Origin: Euptelea pleiosperma
Taxonomy: Eukaryota; Streptophyta; Magnoliopsida; Ranunculales; Eupteleaceae
DNA: 64,000 nucleotides
Reading direction: 5' to 3'
NCBI GenBank assembly: GCA_035048495.1
Contig: CM068551.1
Coordinates: 20,276,248-20,340,247 of the forward strand
Translations under genes and position numbers: made by a program
Part shown: positions 27,101 to 35,225 of the stretch, piece by piece
How the letters are laid out: every line of letters starts with the position of its first letter
How positions within the stretch are numbered: position 1 is the first letter of the stretch
Notes under the pieces: model-generated
Seen by the model: the letters and a program-made list of their open reading frames with translations, nothing else
The model's database searches: none
What the model was told of the DNA's origin: nothing

Positions 27101-27422
27101 GATATCAAGATTTCACTGGAAATAAAAAAGAACGAAATGAAAATCTAACCTTATCGCGAACCCAACCGCCCGCAACTCGGAGCTGAGTTTGGAGATTGAA
27201 GTGCCGAAGCACTTGGAGAAGTCGTTCGAAGATCTGTCTCTCTTTCTCCGTGAGATCAATCTTCTCCTTCACTTCGACGGATGTTGTTGAAGACGCCATG
27301 ACTCTGCAACCAAAACCTCTGAGAAACCCTAAATTTGTTTTGGGGCAAAAGTTCGGCGATTTGATTGTGCGGATATAGGGAAGCCTCAAGGACGCAACTC
27401 TGAGGCTCCAAGCAATTTCCAT
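28..27422 (-). CDS. tRNA nucleotidyltransferase (CCA-adding enzyme), gene span, 3' end outside window
   Basis: Adds CCA to tRNA 3' ends from CTP and ATP. Eight exons read in phase: 27150-27422, 18790-18920, 4927-5044, 3895-3947, 2754-2803, 2560-2658, 315-424 and 28-152. They give about 319 codons of a protein that is usually near 550-600 residues; the C-terminal body and tail lie beyond base 1. Class II landmarks seen in order are [11 protein letters not shown] and the metal-binding DIDIALD (exons 1-2), RRDLTINSLFYN (exons 4-5), [12 protein letters not shown] (exon 6) and SRERIGHE (exon 7). Two in-frame starts, 27422 and 27299, differ by a 41-residue Arg-rich, acid-poor segment. Plant CCA enzymes are known to use alternative starts to serve organelles and cytosol/nucleus. 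All introns look GT-AG. No disruption is visible in the coding exons, so the gene is probably functional despite introns of 13.7 and 8.2 kb. Confidence 0.93.
315..424 (-). CDS. CCA enzyme exon 7
   Basis: Acceptor CTCTTAG, reads (G)[20 protein letters not shown]..., then [10 protein letters not shown], donor GTATGTTC. 110 nt ending in phase 0. The preceding 2.1-kb intron holds a decayed L1. Confidence 0.9.
572..2375 (-). mobile_element. L1-type LINE fragment (zf-RVT end plus a piece of the RT region)
   Basis: Inserted in intron 6 of the CCA gene. From right to left on the minus strand: an RT-upstream piece ([20 protein letters not shown]..., about 2100-2375), then the zinc-binding zf-RVT region (about 1055-1991), then a T-run at 571-581 that marks the 3' poly(A). 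The RT core (FADD region) is missing. Frames are broken throughout. No clear target duplication was found. Confidence 0.8.
1283..1844. repeat. Tandem duplication of about 280 bp inside the L1 zf-RVT region
   Basis: Two direct copies, 1283-1562 and 1563-1844, both starting 'gatgccaaatagagaaaag' and sharing long identical runs around the zf-RVT segment. Divergence is modest, with scattered substitutions. The copies abut exactly, so this is a local tandem duplication, not two insertions. Confidence 0.85.
2560..2658 (-). CDS. CCA enzyme exon 6
   Basis: Acceptor TTTTATTCAG, reads (G)[19 protein letters not shown] followed by [13 protein letters not shown], donor GTATTTG. 99 nt. This is the strongest family signature in the gene. 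Confidence 0.94.
2754..2803 (-). CDS. CCA enzyme exon 5 (50-nt exon)
   Basis: Acceptor TTTGACAG, reads (S)[16 protein letters not shown], donor GTTAGAG. Joins exon 4 in phase 2 and exon 6 in phase 1. The intron to exon 6 is only 95 bp. Confidence 0.9.
2949..3327. mobile_element. MITE, probably PIF/Harbinger (Tourist-like)
   Basis: Imperfect terminal inverted repeats GGCTGCATTTGGTT and AACCAAAAGCAGCC bound 379 bp in intron 4 of the CCA gene. Flanking triplets are TTT and TTA, so the 3-bp duplication is imperfect. No coding potential. Confidence 0.55.
3397..4900. other. Intron sequence around exon 4, no recognised element
   Basis: AT-rich intron DNA apart from exon 4 (3895-3947). A short ORF near 4241-4462 has no family resemblance and lies in the intron opposite to the gene. 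I see nothing further. Confidence 0.5.
3895..3947 (-). CDS. CCA enzyme exon 4 (53-nt exon)
   Basis: Acceptor GTTTTGCAG, reads [17 protein letters not shown], donor GTAGTAG. Holds the RRD motif that reads the incoming nucleotide region in class II enzymes. Too short to show as an ORF; found by homology and phase. Confidence 0.9.
4927..5044 (-). CDS. CCA enzyme exon 3
   Basis: Acceptor ATTTTGCAG; reads (C)[18 protein letters not shown]...SENSRIPTM, donor GTATAC. 118 nt. Matches the conserved SKHLETA segment of eukaryotic CCA enzymes. The intron before it is 13.7 kb. Confidence 0.92.
5049..5800. other. CCA intron 2 sequence, no recognised element
   Basis: No gene or clear transposon terminus seen. 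Contains a short AT-dinucleotide stretch near 5219-5238. Confidence 0.4.
5810..7165 (+). mobile_element. RTE-type LINE reverse-transcriptase fragment (degenerate)
   Basis: Inside CCA intron 2. Broken frames resemble the post-endonuclease and RT region of plant RTE (BovB-like) LINEs: a stretch like [12 protein letters not shown] (about 5955-5995), then [11 protein letters not shown] (about 6411-6445), then a GLHQGSS-like block (about 6580-6610) and the 'YLC..IHKDGEI' type block near 6840-6890. It ends near a (TG)n run at 7144-7166. Many stops; dead. Confidence 0.65.
7772..8758. mobile_element. hAT-like nonautonomous element with AAGGCGC-rich ends
   Basis: Nested in the L1. The 8-bp duplication AGCATAAC sits at 7764-7771 and 8759-8766. 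Ends are loosely inverted (C..GGTAGTTAAGG / CCTTGACTACAGAG) and both are packed with iterations of GCGC-AAGGCGC. The interior also carries a patch of repeated 'gtgtcgg.actg' motifs (8070-8160) and a foldback-family remnant (about 8200-8470). No coding region. Confidence 0.65.
9801..10487. mobile_element. hAT MITE with perfect 8-bp TSD
   Basis: Ends CAGGGCCGGCTC and GAGCCGGCCCTG are perfect 12-bp inverted repeats. The 8-bp duplication AATTAACA is exact (9793-9800 and 10488-10495). This is diagnostic of hAT. Subterminal copies of 'ggcctaaggc' lie near both ends. Inserted in the RT-to-zf-RVT part of the L1. A smaller foldback lies inside at 9901-10194. Confidence 0.93.
9901..10194. repeat. Foldback element nested in the hAT MITE
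   Basis: Arms are inverted copies over about 75 bp, beginning TTTGGCGGACCCAC on the left and ending GTGGGTCCGCCAAAA on the right. Both arms contain GAGGATGATCTC-type sequence. No clear target duplication. Confidence 0.7.
10763..11227 (+). mobile_element. TRIM (terminal-repeat retrotransposon in miniature)
   Basis: Two direct LTRs of about 206 bp, 10763-10968 and 11022/11023-11227, start TAATGCAGGGGC and end CATCA. A primer-binding site TGGTATCAGAG (10972-10982, complementary to initiator-Met tRNA) lies 3 bp after the left LTR. The internal region is only about 53 bp, with a purine-rich GGGGGTGA tract before the right LTR. The 5-bp duplication GAAGG is exact (10758-10762 and 11228-11232). Nested in the RT domain of the L1. 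Confidence 0.93.
12923..12941. repeat. C19 homopolymer in the L1 endonuclease
   Basis: A 19-base C run (G run on the coding strand) sits where L1 endonucleases have the codons of their GGDFN motif. The minus frame reads a run of glycines, then RDFN. Confidence 0.9.
16200..17120 (+). mobile_element. RTE-type LINE endonuclease fragment (degenerate)
   Basis: Starts in an RTE-like 5' region (about 16200-16370). It reads [19 protein letters not shown] (about 16425-16480), then [15 protein letters not shown] (about 16689-16733), then a GDFNGHV block (16793-16816) and YGFGERYE. These are features of RTE apurinic-type endonucleases. The frame is broken by stops. It abuts L1 sequence at about 17,125. 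Confidence 0.75.
17125..17705 (+). mobile_element. L1 fragment, ORF2 between endonuclease and RT
   Basis: Reads [11 protein letters not shown] (about 17189-17221) and [20 protein letters not shown] (about 17504-17563), both conserved in plant L1 ORF2. Truncated at both ends. The left border runs straight into RTE sequence. Confidence 0.75.
17706..18789. other. CCA intron 2 sequence upstream of exon 2
   Basis: No gene seen. Contains a (GA)n microsatellite at about 18066-18101 and AT-rich DNA with short 'tagtaaagttaaa' repetitions near 18600-18680. Confidence 0.5.
18790..18920 (-). CDS. CCA enzyme exon 2
   Basis: Acceptor TTTTTTCCAG, then [14 protein letters not shown]...GIGVIQ, donor GTAATTAC. 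Carries the two catalytic aspartates (DxD). 131 nt, ending in phase 2. It completes the nucleotidyltransferase motif begun 8.2 kb upstream. Confidence 0.92.
19329..23015 (+). mobile_element. Degenerate L1 LINE (ORF1 and endonuclease part)
   Basis: In CCA intron 1. ORF1-like pieces lie at 19600-20100 and 20469-20963. An endonuclease block follows ([15 protein letters not shown], about 21688-21737; QETKLEN, about 21789-21809), then [19 protein letters not shown] sequence (about 22430-22470). It ends before the RT core. Stops and frameshifts are frequent. A segment near 20100-20420 ending in A16 may be a separate 3'-UTR insertion. Confidence 0.65.
23342..26429 (-). mobile_element. 5'-truncated L1 LINE with long TSD
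   Basis: A 17-bp duplication flanks it: AAATTTACAATTAAGTT at 23325-23341 and one-mismatch AAATTTACAGTTAAGTT at 26430-26446. On the minus strand it carries the RT-upstream region (about 26342-25674, [10 protein letters not shown]), RT ([16 protein letters not shown] near 25040-24990) and zf-RVT (about 24145-23729, [14 protein letters not shown]). The endonuclease is absent, as expected from 5' truncation during target-primed reverse transcription. Frames are broken. Confidence 0.9.
26447..27104. other. CCA intron 1 sequence next to exon 1
   Basis: AT-rich intron DNA with no recognised gene or element. Confidence 0.5.
27150..27422 (-). CDS. CCA enzyme exon 1 (two possible starts)
   Basis: Starts at Met 27422 (long form) or Met 27299 ([10 protein letters not shown]..., short form). 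It ends ...GGWVRDK at 27150, followed by donor GTTAGA, phase 0. The segment between the Mets has several Arg/Lys and only one acidic residue, as in organelle presequences. A Met further upstream at 27554 is in frame but its 44-residue extension has no presequence character. Confidence 0.9.
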
Positions 27423-27557
27423 AATAACGTTTAAAGTATAAAAAAGGTGCCAAAGTTCTAGCCTTTCAGGGACACTCCTTATTCCCTGCTGGCCATTTTC
27501 GTAGACTGTTGTTATGGTGTGTAACCGTGAGACACGTGCACATGTCGAGGACAACGA

Positions 27558-28108
27558 GGCTGTGTTTTGTTACGCACCTTCGACATGCGTCTTGGCTGAA
27601 GGTGTGCGCGATTGATCACAAGTGTTTGGGTCACACTAAGGTGCGCACCTTCAAAGACACATTGGATCCTGAAGACGCACGAAAGTGAACCTTTGAAGGT
27701 TCATCTCCCCCTTGAGTCTTCGAAGGTGCATGTACTTCGAAGGTTCACCCTCCATCCCCAATGGGCTTTGCCCACCTAATGTGTGGCCCATTTATGATAT
27801 ATGGGACCACTTGACATATAGCACATGTATGATCTATCAACGTCCCTCTATTATTTGGGACCCACATGCATATAATCCATCAACTTCCGTTCTTATGTGG
27901 GGCCCACGTGATTTATCAACTCTAGTTATTATCTACGGCCCACACAAACTATTGATCTTTGTTCTTATGTTGGCCTGCATGATCTATTAACATTTGTTCT
28001 TATGTGGGTCTCACATACTCGTGTAGAACCAAACATCAGTCTTGACCTTCAAACGTACATACCTTGAAGGCATAGACCTTCAAGACGCACGTGTTACTAG
28101 ACACAGCC
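27558..28108. repeat. Inverted-repeat element with internal minisatellite upstream of the CCA gene
   Basis: Ends GGCTGTGTTTTGTTACGCAC and the complement of GGCTGTGTCTAGTAACACG are inverted over about 30 bp. Internal 'cttcgaaggtgca' motifs recur. A degenerate tandem repeat of about 45-55 bp ('...catgatctatcaac...ttcttatgtgggccc') fills 27,770-28,020. No sure target duplication. It begins about 135 bp upstream of the long-form start. Confidence 0.5.
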
Positions 28109-28882
28109 TGAAGGGCTGCCTTTGCAAGATCCCTAATGATAAGCGTAGTTGTTCGTCTCACAGATCGGATGATTGGATCTCCTCGATGATCTGATACAAG
28201 TCCACGTTTGATGTCCCCCGTGTCTCCCTCTCAAAATGCCAGGTGGAGTACGCTTTAGGGCCCAGTGACCTTTTGGATGTTCAATTCACTTCTTGATGGA
28301 TCTACACCTCAAAAATCAGTTTAATCGCTTGATTTCTAGCCGTTGGATTTGAGTATTGCTTTTTAAATGCTAATATTTAACTGTTAGAAATCATCGTTGA
28401 TATTTAGTGTGTAAGTCCACCACCAGGCGAATGAAACACTCATAATGTCAGTGGGGCCTAAAATGAGCTCCACGTGGTATTTTTGGTGTGTGTGTGTGTG
28501 TGTCTGGGGAAGGGTGAACAAGTGGGCCGCACGGCGCACGTGAATGATTGTAGGGGCTGTTTTTGAAGATTAATTTGGAGGGGTGAATAAATTATGGCAA
28601 CTCAAGGCATAATTAGAAAATCAAAAATTTGAAATTGATCATGTGGAATAGATACCTATGTTTTTTATGGGTAAATTTTCAAATAATTAACAACTTTACT
28701 TTTTTTTCTCGAAACGTCAATAGCTTTTTAGAAATACCCATAAAATCAACGATTTCCAACTTTGTCTCCAAAAGGCACTGAAAAAAACCTACGGCAACTG
28801 CAGCAACCGTACATACACACGTCCTTTCCCAAGTTTTCCCTCGGTTAATGAACCATCCGATTTGAATCAAACGGTTGGGGTA

Positions 28883-29027
28883 ATGGCTACCATTCCAACG
28901 TCTGGGCTACCGTTCTCTTCCTCTTTGCACCGCCTGCTCTATAACTTGAAAGAGTCCTACAACTTCGACGACAAACAGAATCAACTCTACAACTTAGCGT
29001 CTTATTTGCACCGACCACCGATTAAAG
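28883..29027 (+). CDS. Possible first coding exon of an unrecognised gene
   Basis: Begins MATIPTSGLPFSSSLHRLLY and runs 48 codons to a consensus donor AAAG|GTATGT. Codon use is gene-like, with few A/T third positions, unlike the surrounding DNA, and an ATG in fair context. I do not recognise the family. The next acceptor-like site (ATACAG at about 32072) gives an immediate stop in the phase required, so no second exon could be joined. It may be an exon whose gene has decayed, or a gene with remote exons. Confidence 0.4.
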
Positions 29028-29396
29028 GTATGTCCGACCTCGTTTCTCTTCGTTCAACTTCTTTTCTATTCTCTTTTCTATCATCGTTTTTTCTTTTTTC
29101 GTCGTTGGTTTTCTCCTTTCCTCCTTCCATCACTTGTTTTCTTCTTTTCATTATTTTTTTCTCCTTTTCATCATTTGTTTTCTCTTTTTCACAATTTGTT
29201 TTCTCCTATTTCATCATCTGTTTTATCCTATTCATCATCTATTTTATCCTTTTTCCATCATCTATTTCCACTCATATATATTTTTTTCGTTCTTTATCAT
29301 TGTTCTCCTGTCCTCTCATCTATTTTCTCATATTTCATCACTTGTTCTCTTCTTTTTTCATTATTTATTTTCATCAATGTCATATGTTTTCTTTTA

Positions 29397-31313
29397 GGGG
29401 GCGTTTGGGAACACAGAAAGAAGCAACTTATTGACTTTTTAAGTTAAAAAGTCCAAAAGTTAGTTTGGAATATTTGGATATGTTTCATCATTGGGAAATT
29501 CTATTTGCACCCTACTAATTCCATAAGCACCCCATTTAGGTGCTTTTTGGCCAAAAATGCCCTTAAGACAAAAAAAAAAAAAAACCCAACACCCCTCTTT
29601 GTCCCTCCTTCTCCACCTCTCTCTCACACCCTGAACAAAACCCAAAACAGAAAGAAGAAGAAGCCATCGCCACCACTTCCACCACCACAAGTACGTCTCT
29701 CTCTTTCTCTCTCTCGTGAATAGGACCTACGGTTGGGCTGGCCGTGGGCTACACAGTCCCCACGGCCAGCCCAACCGTGGAGCCTATGAGAGAGAGAGAG
29801 AGAGAGGAAGCGAGGGTGTTGGAGATTTTTTATTTTATTTTAAGGGTAGTTTCGTCCAAAAAGCACCAAAATGAGAGAAAATTTTCGCTGCCCGGGGTGC
29901 TTATGGAATTTGTGTAGTGCAAATAGAATTTCCTTTAATCCTTTTGCTTATGAGTTAACTTCTTAAAACAGTAGCTAAAAAAAAAAACTTACTTTGGGAG
30001 AATTACTTCTCAAAAATAAAACTTTCGCCCGACACTTCTCTTCTCTCAGACAACAAAAATTGATTTGGCTCCCTTTCCCTCTCCTTCCCACTCCCTAGAA
30101 TCCTAGCAACGGTGAAGTTTCGTTTTGCAAACGCATTTCTCTTCTGTTTTCGTCAAACATTTCATCTTTATCGCACTTCCGGTGAAAGCTCGCCTGATTT
30201 CTCGCTGGCAAAACCAGTCCGACCTATTTCCAGCGAAGGAAAAACAGTTGGAAAGAGAAAGAATAGAAGGAGGAATCGGGTGAGTCCTTGTTTGTTATTT
30301 CGATGGCGTGAAGTGAGTGATCAGAGGAGAGATAGAGAGCGAGGAACAAATGGAAAAGTTGGGTTTTGGTTTGGCGGGGACCTTGTGTGCGATCGCAGTA
30401 ATTTGATGAGTCACGAGCGAAGAGTCGGTGAAGGTGGAATCGCATGGTGGGGGTGGTGAGGGAATTGGAGGAGGAATGCTCAACATCCATCAGGAGGCTG
30501 AGATAGGTGGTCGATGCCATGGCCGTCGAGATGCATGCAGGGTAGGCGTCCGAAGCTGGGAGCAAGCTCAAGATGTGCTCCTCACTTACATCGGCAACCT
30601 TCCTATGAGTAACAATTAGATGATCTCTTTGATTTCGAGTTTGGAGTTTGAGGATTTATGGGATGTGTCGCATTTTTATAGGTTTTTGAGTATTCGAGTT
30701 TTTTCTGTTGATGTTTGAAGCTGGGTTGTAATTGGTGGTAGGATTCTCTTTGTGACAATTCTAATTTGAATTTTATTTGTCTATTTGTTTCACCCCTAAT
30801 GGATTAGAGAATCTAGTAAGTTGTAATGGTGAGTTCCAACCTTTAGATTTTAGTCTTTTTCATGGGATGATTTCAACTTTGGGATTCAAGCGTTATTTGG
30901 GTACTTGTATCAAACAGCTAGAGATCACCAGTCAAGTTAAGTTTTGGTTTGTAGATCCAAATTAGAATGGGCCAAACATCCTTGATTTTCTAAAAAACCC
31001 AAGAGGGTGTTTGATGTAGGTATGGCTCTATCCGCTTCACCATCTCCATCTCATGTAAAGTCTCATCTGTCACTCAAACGGGTCATAGGATATTGTATTT
31101 GTACATTAATTCTTGTCAATATATAATTTTAAACAATTAACATCATTATAAATTGATTTTTGTTCAATTCAATACTAAACTGACTTTTTGATTTTTTAGC
31201 TTATAAATTAGTGTTTTGTCAAACTAGCTTCTGACTTTTTTAGAAGTCGGAAGTTGACAGGTAGCTTCTACTACAAGTAGAAGTGCTTTTACTTTAGGTT
31301 TCCAAACGGCCCC
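29397..31313. mobile_element. PIF/Harbinger nonautonomous element
   Basis: Ends GGGGGCGTTTGGGAAC and the complement of GGGGCCGTTTGGAAAC are flanked by TTA on both sides (29394-29396 and 31314-31316), the usual PIF target duplication. It is 1.9 kb with no transposase ORF. A second MITE is nested at 29494-29933. The region 30,110-30,620 is GC-richer and carries short ORFs that resemble transduced transcript-like sequence, but I recognise no protein. Confidence 0.85.
29494..29933. mobile_element. Foldback MITE nested in the PIF element
   Basis: Perfect 17-bp ends GGAAATTCTATTTGCAC / GTGCAAATAGAATTTCC. Inversion continues inward (AATTCCATAAGCACCCC / GGGGTGCTTATGGAATT). A centre hairpin sits at 29730-29777 with 19-bp perfect GC-rich arms and a 10-base loop, flanked by a CT tract on the left and a GA tract on the right, so the tracts also pair. 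Target duplication is unclear. Confidence 0.8.
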
Positions 31314-32091
31314 TTATACTGTCATCTCTTCTCATTTATATTGTATCGGTTTTCACCTATGTTTTCAACTATTTTCATCTATACCATCATCAATTTTTTC
31401 CCTTTCTCTCATCTCTTTTCCCCATATTCTCTCATTTGTTTTTTTCAATTACATTATTTATTTTCTTCTTCTTCCATTATATGTCTTCTCCTATGCGGTC
31501 ATCTGTTTTCACGTATACTCTCATCGATTTTCACCAATGTAGTCATCTATTTTCAACTATATTGTTATTTGTTTTTTTTTTTCCTATTCTCTCATCTTTT
31601 CTTGACTTTTCTCATCTATTTTCTCATATTTCGTCATTTGTTTTTCTTCAATTATCTATTTTCTTATATATTGTCGCCTGTTTTGACCTATACTGTAGTC
31701 AATTTGGTCCTATTCTCGTATGTTTTCTCTTACTTCATCATTTGCTTTCTTCTTCAATTATCTCTTTTATTCTATATTGTCATATGTTTTAACATATATT
31801 GTCATCTGTTTTTACCTATGCTGTTATCTGTTTTCACCTATATTGTTGTCAACTTTTTATTATTCTTTCATATTTTCTTGGCTATTCTCTTGTTTGTTTT
31901 CTCTTGTTCTATCAGTTGTTTTCTTATTCCATTGTTTATTGTTTTCTCCTATATTGTCGTTTGTTTTCTCTTGTACGGTCACATGTTTTCTCTTATATTG
32001 TCATATGTTTTCTCCTATGATGTCATCTATTTTAACCTACGTTGTCATCTGTTTACCCTATTTTCACCTTGATACAGGATCTTGACAATGG

Positions 32092-33153
32092 CAACGAGAA
32101 AACTCACTGTAACCACCCAAAGTTTTGTAGAAGGGCTCATAAAGTTCGTTGGGAAGCTGACCGACAAAAAGCGTTGCGGAATCAATGATTCATGCTTTTC
32201 TTTCTTTGTGAATGTCCAAAGTTTCAAGACTCAATCGACATTTATCTACGAATTACTGAAGCACCACACCGGTTAATATGGTTTCGAATTCGGTGGATTG
32301 AAGCTCGCTTTCCGCCCACTGGACGTAGCACTCATTTTAGGTTTGAGCGAGAAGGCTATACCTAACTCATTCCGTTTGAAGAATGATTCACATCTGTCCC
32401 AATTCAGATCAAGATATTAGAGAAAGCCTCTCAATGAATACACAATAATGAAGGCGAAGGTCAAAGATAATAAAGAAAAGAAGCGGCTCAATTTGTTATA
32501 CATTCTTTGTAGCTTTCTTCTCCCCAACAACAACAGAAACGTCAACAGGAAGAATGTTAGCCGAAAACTTGGAGGAGTTTAACAACTTCAATGGGGATTA
32601 GCAATTTACGAGTTGTTGGAATACTCGATGTATCAGCCAAAAAAAATTCGCAGAGGAAGTGGGTAATGAAGGGGGTGACAAGAAATATCATTATAACATT
32701 CATGGTTGTGTTACAATCACGATGATATAACACAAGGAAGTGTGTATTCATTATAACATTCATGGTTTAAGCGAGAAGGCTATACCTAACTCATTCCGTT
32801 TGAAGGATGATTCACATCTGTCCCAATTCAGATCAAGATATTAGAGAAGGCCTCTCAATGAATACACAATAATGAAGGTGAAGGTCAAAGATAATAAAGA
32901 AAAGAAGCGGCTCAATTTGTTATACATTCTTTGTAGCTTTCTTCTCCCCAACAACAACAGAAACGTCAACAGGAAGAATGTTGGCTTAGCCGAAAACTTG
33001 GAGGAGTTTAACAACTTTCATGGGGTTTAGCAATTTATGAGTTGTTGGAATACTAGATGAATCGGCTAAAAAAAATACGCAGAGGAAGTGGGTAATGAAG
33101 GGGGTGACAAGAAATATCATTATAACATTCATGGTTGTGTTACAATCACGACG
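32092..33153 (+). pseudogene. Degenerate DUF1985 / plant-mobile-domain-like sequence
   Basis: A frame from 32092 reads through LIKFVGKLTDKKRCGINDS, then (after a stop) YGFEFGGLKLAFRPLDVALI and LGLSEKA, then a LLYILCSFLLPNN block. The order '...GGxxLxFxPxDVALILGL' followed by 'LLyiL.sfLlPn' is typical of the DUF1985/PMD-like domains found in plant Mutator-type Ulp1 elements. Stops interrupt it. An internal segment is duplicated in tandem (separate entry). Confidence 0.5.
32341..33153 (+). repeat. Tandem duplication of about 424 bp within the DUF1985-like sequence
   Basis: Copy 1 starts gtttgagcgagaaggctata (32341) and copy 2 starts gtttaagcgagaaggctata (32765). Copies differ by few substitutions and a 6-bp insertion in copy 2 near 32985. 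A 19-bp sequence 'cattataacattcatggtt' recurs at the end of each copy and at the junction. Confidence 0.88.
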
Positions 33154-33591
33154 ATATGGGCTTTCCTGCGCATCCCGTCACTAGGAGTTAGGAGTAGAAG
33201 TAGTTAATTTCCTAGACTACTTGGATGGAAAGTCCCGTTCAAATCGGAAGGTTATAAATTATTAATCATGCCGAGTTTTGGTATGTAAGTCTACTTAGGG
33301 ATGTGCCAAACATCCATACGGTAAGCGTCACCGTCATCAAAGTTTTGCGTTTGGTAAAAAGGTTGGTTGTGAAGCCCACCCAACCCAGGTTTTGTCTTTT
33401 TTATTTTTACAATTTTTTTCCATATAACAAGTGGAATTCAAGGAAAGTGAACATCTTGTGAAGCCCAGTGAGAGGGCGTGCCCTAACCCAGGTTTTGGCC
33501 TTATAGCAGTATGTATAAATAGATGATTGGACAATCCAAATTAACAAGAATGCTCGCCACTCATAGTGTGTGGGGCCATAAGTGGTCAAAA

Positions 33592-34800
33592 TGACTTTTT
33601 ATTTATTTTTTTAGGGAATCTCGGGGAGGGAGGGAAGCTTTATTAAAAGGATAAAAATATACACCTAGTCAGGGGGACATAAGTACCCTAAACCTCAAGA
33701 TGCTAACAATGGATAAAGGAAAAACTAATGTAAGAGATTACAAAGAAATGCAACATAAGCTATAATATATGGAGTACCAATCTTATCCAGGTCAATAAAA
33801 CTGGCAAGTCTGGGAGGGACAATATTTTTGAATTCCATGTACGACCTAACTAGAATACCATTAAGGGCCATATAATCAGCATTTGCATTCGACTCTCAAT
33901 GTAGGTGATTGATAGAGTAATCAAACTCTTTTAAAATGTCCATAACTTTCCACCACCAAGATTTTAAGTGTCAGGGGATGATAACGGGTTTAGTAATCCA
34001 AGAGACCACTAACTTCGAGTCTGACTAAATACTCACTTTGTGGAGACTAGTCTTCTTGCGAATCTTCAACCCATCTAGAATAGCTCTCAACTCAGCTAAG
34101 TTATTAATTGCCTCGCCATAAAAGAAGTGAAAGGCCATGAAAATGTAACCATTAGAGTCTCTAGCGACACTTCCACCACTAGCAAACTTTTGGCTCAATG
34201 CATCTTCATTAACATTAGGCTTTTTCCAAAAAACAGTAGTAGTCCTTTTAGTGGTAACTCTGAACTCCTCCAAATTGAGCTTCTTTGTTAGGCTTGGTTG
34301 GAGAAATGATAGAGTTAATTTCCCTGATTCAGTGCCTGACTTTTTACTTGATGAAGATGATACTATTACTTTTCCCCTCATACTTGCATTTTTTTTTTCC
34401 AACCAAATCTCACATAGAATACCCAAGGGGGTGATGATGTATAGAATACCCACTTAAAAATTCCTAGATGTAAGAGTGAACCATTTCCTCAAAATAACTC
34501 TAATCCTTGCGCGATTGCGAAAATTAACTTAGAAAATAAGCTTAAAAGGCTCCCAAAAGGCTATGGTGAGATCACTGTCCACGAAAAAGGTGCTTGAGAT
34601 TTTCGATTTTGGGAGCAGAACAACAGTAGCGCTTAAATGCAATTGTAACAAAACTCTTTTGGAACTTTGAGTCAACCGGAATGAAGCCTTGGGCTAGGTC
34701 AAAATAACTTGATATCACATTGACTAGACCAATGGTCAATATTTCTACAGAAAAGGTCAATATTGCATCTTATAAGAGCAAACCAGTCTCTTGATTATTA
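33592..34800 (-). mobile_element. LINE 3' end with RNase H domain (L1, degenerate)
   Basis: The minus strand reads a zf-RVT-like CCSAPKIENLKHLF (about 34640-34590), then FASGGSVARDSNGYIFMAF (about 34190-34130) and NNLAELRAILDGLK (about 34110-34070). These are RVT_3/RNase H blocks found after RT in some plant L1s. Frame breaks occur downstream. It ends toward T-rich DNA at about 33592-33615, consistent with a poly(A) tail. Confidence 0.75.
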
Positions 34801-34892
34801 GGAGAGTCCCGGTCAATACTGCATCTATTAGGGGCAAATCAGTATTTTTCATGTGGGAGGAGAGCCTTTTGAGTAGAACTTTTGCTGTGTCC

Positions 34893-35225
34893 TTTTATCA
34901 TTGATGACGGACCACAGTATGAACCACGTGGCACACTCTCTTAGAGATCGTTGACCATATGGATGTTTGGCCCAAACTTAGGTGGACCTACGGACCAAAA
35001 ATTAGCGTAGTGATTTCTAAGCGTTGGAATGGAGTCCTTTTCATGGGTTGATTTTTAACTGTGGATTTGATCATTATTTGGGGTATAAACATCCAAAGGT
35101 TTAAAATCACTACTCAGGCTGATTTTTTGTATGTAGGTCAATCTTGGGATGGGCCAACATCCGTATGGTCAATAGTCTCTACAAATGTGCCACGTGGCTC
35201 ATAATCCGATCCATGAGGAAAGTTG
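34893..35225. repeat. Foldback element (Pal family), copy 1
   Basis: Arms are mutual inverted copies. The left contains GAACCACGTGGCACAC, '...gaccatatggatgtttgg' and 'ggtggacctacggaccaaaaa'. The right holds their complements ('...ccaacatccgtatggtc', GTGCCACGTGGCTCAT). The centre is around 35060. No ORF. Confidence 0.8.

Larger units (their letters stand above)
29035..32075. repeat. TTTTC/CATC-type minisatellite, interrupted by a PIF element
   Basis: Degenerate units of about 22-24 bp ('ttttctcctatttcatcatctg' type) fill 29035-29396 and 31314-32075. Together they make about 1.1 kb. The break is the PIF/Harbinger insertion described separately. Long ORFs here encode only Phe/Leu/Ile/Ser-rich translations of the repeat and are not genes. 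Confidence 0.85.

Noticed and set aside
27423..27554. Upstream Met at 27554 as the CCA enzyme start
   Set aside because: The added 44 residues are unlike a presequence and are not seen in the family. Met 27422 already gives a fitting N-terminus.
28862..29434. 190-codon ORF read straight through the 28,883 exon
   Set aside because: Only the first 48 codons look like a gene. The rest is minisatellite and PIF sequence past a consensus donor site.
31341..32085. Long plus-strand ORFs (up to 243 codons) with membrane-protein-like Phe/Leu/Ile content
   Set aside because: They are translations of the degenerate TTTTC/CATC minisatellite in all three frames. No start context, family or splice evidence.
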